46,363 nucleotides of DNA. Origin: Pseudomonadota bacterium (GTDB lineage: Bacteria; Pseudomonadota; Gammaproteobacteria; DASZBR01). The DNA lies in the NCBI GenBank assembly GCA_021777765.1, contig JAJYDF010000029.1:1-46363 (forward strand). The letters are read 5' to 3'. Below the pieces are notes generated by a model. The model was given only the letters and a program-made list of their open reading frames with translations, searched no databases and was not told the origin of the DNA. Below are positions 42,254-46,363 of the stretch, piece after piece (position 1 is the stretch's first letter; each line of letters begins with the position of its first letter). The position numbers and the translations under genes were made by a program.

Positions 42254-44455
42254 ATGAGAATTAATCCTGATATAACCCCTTCATTACTAAACCATTCAAC
42301 CCAAGCATCACAAGATATTCAAGACTTATTCGAAGCAGCCAAACAAAGCTCTTTGAAAGACATGGTTGCGATTATTGCTACTAAAAAAATCAACATTAAT
42401 GCGCCATATATCGGCGCAACACTTTTACATTTTTTACTAAAGAATGAAGAATTGCCTGAGCAGGTCAATAAAGTCGCATTCTTTTTAAATTATGCGATGG
42501 AAACAAATCAATTATTTGAATTGCTCGTCGCAAGACCAAACCCTCAAGATCCACACCCCAATTTATGGTTTTTATTGTACGGTATGAATAAATATAAGAT
42601 TATAAGTATTTTACGAAAATATTTAGATAAATTTAACCCAGATCAGATATTTGAACTTTTAACAGGGTCTAAAGCTACTGAGAATAAAAAAACGGTTAAT
42701 TTTTCCGCTGGATGGTTTTATGGACGAAATTTTAACACGAAATCAAATATTTTAACTCATTTTATAGAAAAGCTTAATGTTACACAAAGACTAGCTATAT
42801 TAAATGCAAAAGTCATTCGCAATAATAATACCGAATTTTATCCATCTGTATTATGGAGTGTTGCCCATGATCTAGATGAAGATTTAAGTCATATTTTAGA
42901 TATGCTAATTAATGATCTCAACTCAATATCAGCAGATCAGTTATTTGAGCTATTAAACGAGTCTGATGAAAATGGAGAGTTTGCACCTTCAAGAGCCTCG
43001 GTTTTAGATAAATTAATATACTGTAAGCAAACAGAAAAAGTAATTTTATTACTAAACAAACTAAGCCTCGAGCAAAAATTACAATTATTTACCAAAAAAA
43101 TAATTAACCAGAAAAGTACTAATTGCGGTATGTCCGTGTTATTGAGTAGTATTAGTGAAGAAGCATACTTTTTAATAGATTTTTTACATAAAAATTTAGA
43201 CCAACTTTCAAAGGAAAAAATTTTTGAACTATTGTCAGCTGCTTATACAAATACAGATAATAACAATCGTGGCATATGCGCAGTATGGTTATTAGCTAAT
43301 AATTGTAAATTTGAACAATTAATGCCGATGCTAGAAAAATTAAATAACACCTATTTGTTACAATTATTAATTGCTGCTCCTCTCAGTGAAGATGATGATG
43401 ATTTTGCTAAGAATCTAGCGACATTATTATTAAATAAAAATGATAACAAAAAACAGTTTTTCAATTTACTTCGCATATTACCTATTAACGATCTAATTAC
43501 CTTGCTCTATCACCGTGATCCTAATGATAATTTCGATTCATCATTATTGAAGACTATTGTAGAAAAACATGCAGATTTATTCATCGAGCTACTAAACAGT
43601 TATACCAGCGATGATTTAATTGAATTATTTAATAAAGCAAATAATGACAGTGTTGAATATAATATTGTGAAATATGTATTAATGACTCGTTTAATCAAAG
43701 AAATTTATCATGTCATGAATGATGAAAACGATAAAAGAGAAAAAAATCTCATTCGAGATCATCTGGCTCATCATATTAATACACTGCTAGCTCTTTATAA
43801 TGAAAATACACAGATGAAACCCGATCATTTGCGTGATATTAATGAAAAATTGGCTAACTTATTTAAAGAAGCTGATGCTAACAAAACTTATAACGAATTA
43901 ATTCGTAATATATTAGCGCAAAGTGACAATCAACATTACCAACAAATTTTACGCCACTCTTCTCCGTTAACTGCTTTGGCTGGATTGGGTCATTTTTTTG
44001 CGATTATGGCGATTGGCAGTGATAATAAAAATCAAGTGGAATTACAAGCTATCACTTTAGCGACTGATTATGCTAATCAAAAATTCCTTTCTGAAAAAAG
44101 ACAACAACAATTAGCTGAAGCTGAATTAGAAATAAAAAGATTAAAAGAACAACTATTAAAATTGACAGAAATTGAAACCATTGCCGCTAAACCAGCTTCC
44201 CCTGATCAGACAAATATATCAGCAAACGATGTGGCAAGAAAATGTGAGCCAACTATTGCGAGTGCTTCATTTTCTAAATGTTTAACAGAAAAGTTCGGTA
44301 TCTTTGCTACTAGTGCAGACAAACCTGCTGATGATAAGAATGAAATAATGCAACGATTTCAGGAAAAGACTACTGATAATCTTAATAGCATTGAATTATT
44401 GCCCAACGAAGAAATACCCACTTCCTCAAATCCATGTAAAGAGAGACATATGTAG
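42254..44455 (+). CDS. Large alpha-solenoid protein with ~46-residue repeats; candidate Dot/Icm effector
   Basis: The 733-residue protein has no signal peptide. Residues about 80-465 contain nine degenerate repeats of 41-50 residues, each opening with an (D)Q-[LI]-FELL type helix: near 86 (QLFELLVARP), 131 (QIFELLTGSK), 179 (RLAILNAKV), 229 (QLFELLNESD), 274 (KLQLFTKKI), 322 (KIFELLSAAY), 367 (YLLQLLIAAP), 413 (DLITLLYHRD) and 454 (DLIELFNKAN). The N-terminal segment (about 24-65) looks ankyrin-like (NAPYIGATLLHFLLKN). Coiled coil at about 612-645; polar C-terminal tail with Glu-rich and Ser/Thr residues. A PmrA-box-like site lies upstream. The effector role is inference; the repeat architecture is seen directly. 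Confidence 0.8.
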   Translation: MRINPDITPSLLNHSTQASQDIQDLFEAAKQSSLKDMVAIIATKKININAPYIGATLLHFLLKNEELPEQVNKVAFFLNYAMETNQLFELLVARPNPQDPHPNLWFLLYGMNKYKIISILRKYLDKFNPDQIFELLTGSKATENKKTVNFSAGWFYGRNFNTKSNILTHFIEKLNVTQRLAILNAKVIRNNNTEFYPSVLWSVAHDLDEDLSHILDMLINDLNSISADQLFELLNESDENGEFAPSRASVLDKLIYCKQTEKVILLLNKLSLEQKLQLFTKKIINQKSTNCGMSVLLSSISEEAYFLIDFLHKNLDQLSKEKIFELLSAAYTNTDNNNRGICAVWLLANNCKFEQLMPMLEKLNNTYLLQLLIAAPLSEDDDDFAKNLATLLLNKNDNKKQFFNLLRILPINDLITLLYHRDPNDNFDSSLLKTIVEKHADLFIELLNSYTSDDLIELFNKANNDSVEYNIVKYVLMTRLIKEIYHVMNDENDKREKNLIRDHLAHHINTLLALYNENTQMKPDHLRDINEKLANLFKEADANKTYNELIRNILAQSDNQHYQQILRHSSPLTALAGLGHFFAIMAIGSDNKNQVELQAITLATDYANQKFLSEKRQQQLAEAELEIKRLKEQLLKLTEIETIAAKPASPDQTNISANDVARKCEPTIASASFSKCLTEKFGIFATSADKPADDKNEIMQRFQEKTTDNLNSIELLPNEEIPTSSNPCKERHM

Positions 44456-44584
44456 GTCAAAAATCAATATTTTTAAATCTTCACTATAAAGAGAAAGGGT
44501 GCTAATCCAACAATGTTAATAATATGCAATATTACTGTTAAAATGTGACATATCTCCGTAAAACTAATGAATGAATAACACAAT

Positions 44585-45253
44585 TCATGATTCAATAAAC
44601 AATTTCTTACGCAATTCATTTCGCGAGTGGCAATTAAGTTTTGTTTTAATATTGGCGATATGAGTTTCAATAGTGCGGTGAGATAAGTTTAATATTTTGG
44701 CTGTTTCTTTATCAGTGAAGCCTTGCAAATAATAATATAAACATTCCTTTTCCATTTCACTGCAACGGATGGAGGGATTTTTACGGAAATATTCAGACAT
44801 CATTAATTTTGATATAAAATTCTTTTTTGATTTTACATTGAGATTAGATAGTTTTGTACCCAGTAAAAAATCTTCATTGAGTTTTTGATAAGTTTCAAGC
44901 GGTGTATCAGCTAATAACCAAACTTCACAAATTTTATTATCTCTTAGACGATATACTACACTCAGAATTGATTCATAATATTCATTATTGGGTTTTGCTA
45001 ACCAATTTTGTCTTACCACAAAGATAATTAATCCTTTAATTAATACAAAATTTTCGACTTTAAAAGTAAAAGCAGCAAAATGGCTACGCAAAATTTTAAA
45101 GCGCTCTTTAATATCTTCTATATAAAAATCTTGATTATTTTGATGACCGACCACATCGTCCGTGTAAAATTCAGATAGACGTGATAAATCACCTCGTGGT
45201 AATACATTTTCAAATAGCTCATCAAGAAATGCTTTAACTTCTTGTTCGGTCAT
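44585..45253 (-). CDS. SnoaL/NTF2-like domain fused to a LuxR-type HTH
   Basis: The 222-residue protein joins an N-terminal SnoaL-like cone (about 5-120: VKAFLDELFENVL, FYTDDVVGHQNNQDF, IFVVRQNWLAK, ICEVWLLADTPL) to a GerE/LuxR HTH (about 165-222: CSEMEKECLYYYLQGFTDKETA, then LSHRTIETHIANIKTKLNC). A linker (121-160) connects them. The N-terminal pocket could bind a small ligand and make this a one-component regulator. The usual LuxR partner domains are autoinducer-binding, receiver or PAS, so this pairing stands out. The neighbourhood has another NTF2-like protein (41697-42068). Confidence 0.85.
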   Translation of the reverse strand: MTEQEVKAFLDELFENVLPRGDLSRLSEFYTDDVVGHQNNQDFYIEDIKERFKILRSHFAAFTFKVENFVLIKGLIIFVVRQNWLAKPNNEYYESILSVVYRLRDNKICEVWLLADTPLETYQKLNEDFLLGTKLSNLNVKSKKNFISKLMMSEYFRKNPSIRCSEMEKECLYYYLQGFTDKETAKILNLSHRTIETHIANIKTKLNCHSRNELRKKLFIES

Positions 45254-45576
45254 AGTTATAGTCTCGGGTCATTTAGGTTGATGTGTTATATCGCGATGAG
45301 TTTATTCCTTAAACCTATATGCTTTTTTATTAATGACATAGTGAGTCGTTATTTCTAAATACTTAGTAACTCTACAGTATGTCATTCCAGTATGGGAATG
45401 ATTTATTAAAAAAATTAGATTATCAAGCGGGAATCTATAACAAAATAAAAATCAAAGTTGTATTTAAAATGAATTAATGCAAATTACTCATTGACAGATA
45501 GATTCCCCCTTGATAGTTAGGAATGTTTGCTAATTTCACTGCCAGCAGGAATGATAGTGCTGAATAATTAAAATAT
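45254..45576. other. Intergenic region with inverted repeat
   Basis: No gene is supported in these 323 bases. TATCAAGCGGGAATCTAT (45421-45438) and ATAGATTCCCCCTTGATA (45498-45515) form an 18-bp inverted repeat with one mismatch. TCATTCC.AGTAT.GGGAATGA forms a small hairpin near 45382-45401. Bases about 45511-45568 resemble the remnant at about 26503-26556, suggesting decayed copies of one element. Confidence 0.6.
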
Positions 45577-46122
45577 TTATTTATTTTTCTCAACCCACTG
45601 CGAAAAACTTCCCATTATTTTACTCAAAAATTCACCTGTCTCAGATTTAGCGATTTTTCCTTCTGCATCAAACAAATTACTAATACTTCCTATATATGCT
45701 TCAAATTGCAAACAAGGCATATTTAAAAAAACTAATGATTGCCGTAAATGATGATTTGCTCCAAAACCACCAATGGCGCCAGGAGATGAACTGACAACTG
45801 CGGTGGGTTTGCCATTCCAAGCGCTTTTACCATAAGGTCTTGAACCTACATCAATCGCATTTTTGAGCACGCCTGGCACAGATCGATTATATTCAGCAGT
45901 TACAAATAAAATGCCATCTTGTTTTAAAATCTGCTCACGAAATGTAACCCATTCCTGTGGTGGATTTGCATCAAGATCTTGGTTATATAACGCGAGTTGA
46001 CCTATTTCGATGAATTCACAAGAAAGAGTGGATGGTGCATGTTGTATTAACTGCAGAGCTAATTTGCGGTTCCATGAATCCTTTCTAAGACTACCTACGA
46101 TAATACCAATTTTAGTGGTCAT
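45577..46122 (-). CDS. NAD(P)H-dependent FMN reductase (ChrR/YieF-like)
   Basis: This 181-residue flavodoxin-fold protein has the FMN phosphate loop GSLRKDSWNRKLA (11-23), FVTAEYNRSVPGVLKNAIDVGSR (isoalloxazine and dimer contacts) and SSSPGAIGGFGANHHLRQ. These are typical of quinone/chromate/azo reductases such as ChrR. Likely role: two-electron reduction of quinones under oxidative stress. The substrate is not fixed by sequence. Confidence 0.92.
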   Translation of the reverse strand: MTTKIGIIVGSLRKDSWNRKLALQLIQHAPSTLSCEFIEIGQLALYNQDLDANPPQEWVTFREQILKQDGILFVTAEYNRSVPGVLKNAIDVGSRPYGKSAWNGKPTAVVSSSPGAIGGFGANHHLRQSLVFLNMPCLQFEAYIGSISNLFDAEGKIAKSETGEFLSKIMGSFSQWVEKNK

Positions 46123-46260
46123 AAATTTTCCTTAATTTAAGTTGATCGTGAATTAACAGTGCGAAGTGCCGATTATTATTGTATATGAAAAAAGAGAATA
46201 TATAACTTTATTTACTGAAACAGGGCAATCTCACTTTGGAATAACAACAAATGTAAGAAT

Positions 46261-46352
46261 GTAGCCTGGGTGTAGCCAAATGATGTAACACAAAAATGTG
46301 ATACAACTGAAATTTAAACAAAAATCAATTAAAAATATTGGCGGAACCCGGG
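46261..46352. repeat. Family C element, copy 2 (GTAGCCTGGGT ... ACCCGGG)
   Basis: GTAGCCTGGGTGTAGCCAAA at the left and GGCGGAACCCGGG at the right enclose an AT-rich centre unrelated to copy 1 at 41068-41160. Both copies follow a short AATG/GAAT context and are about 92 bp long. It is close to the right edge of the window. Confidence 0.75.
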
Positions 46353-46363
46353 AATTAGATAAA

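Noticed and set aside
44473..44670. 65-codon minus-strand frame at the end of the SnoaL-LuxR gene
   Set aside because: It overlaps the HTH coding region in another frame and lacks a ribosome site.

Overview
The window is AT-rich bacterial chromosome with dense gammaproteobacterial housekeeping genes in familiar neighbourhoods: clpS-clpA/infA, mnmA-hflD, rluD-pgeF/bamD, def-fmt-rsmB, surE...nlpD-rpoS and lptE-holA-nadD-rsfS. I infer a host-associated member of the Legionellales (Coxiella/Legionella/Berkiella-like). The reasons are low GC, an orphan IcmD/DotP-like protein of the Dot/Icm type IVB secretion apparatus, effector-like genes, and a sequence matching the tandem PmrA box upstream of one of them. 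The species cannot be fixed from the sequence alone. || Layout. 0-3.2 kb: ClpS/ClpA proteolysis genes converge on and overlap infA. 3.3-5 kb: a PP2C-like phosphatase whose DGHGG metal motif lies at the wrong end of the domain. 5-8.3 kb: an MHS-type transporter and a trxB-murI pair. 8.4-16 kb: ftsK, a hybrid histidine kinase, mnmA, hflD and a degenerate squalene/phytoene-synthase-like gene. 16-19.3 kb: a pilin-like gene, pgeF, rluD and bamD. 19.4-25.8 kb: an unknown gene, then midA, an ExeA-like ATPase and nadE on the minus strand, then a pteridine reductase. 26-30.1 kb: a Q/G-rich miniprotein, a LuxR-HTH regulator, and rsmB, fmt and def. 30.3-35.1 kb: the IcmD-like gene, surE, a YqaA-like gene, nlpD, rpoS and a DUF486 gene. 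35.1-37.9 kb: accessory genes, including an unlisted 59-codon gene, a single-domain LuxR-HTH and a secreted protein. 38-40.7 kb: rsfS, nadD, holA, lptE. 41-46.4 kb: accessory genes (DUF3833, two NTF2-like proteins of which one is fused to a LuxR HTH, a 733-residue solenoid protein, an FMN reductase). || Repeats. A REP-like palindrome (CCTTCTCCCGC.TTGC.GGGAGAAGG, often extended by GTGCC.AAGGC.GATGAGGG) occurs at about a dozen loci, mostly between genes or just upstream of start codons; one copy sits in frame inside rsmB. A second element of about 140 bp, with 24-bp inverted arms, occurs three times. A third of about 92 bp occurs twice. Shorter hairpin repeats are also present. Read-through of the palindromes creates false N-terminal extensions on nadE and nadD; hflD begins in a decayed copy. 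I corrected these starts. || The strongest leads for new biology are the rearranged PP2C protein, the PmrA-box-linked solenoid protein with its roughly 46-residue repeats, the coding insertion in rsmB, the SnoaL-LuxR fusion, and the small peptide gene beside a LuxR-HTH gene. No tRNA, rRNA, CRISPR array, transposase or prophage was seen.
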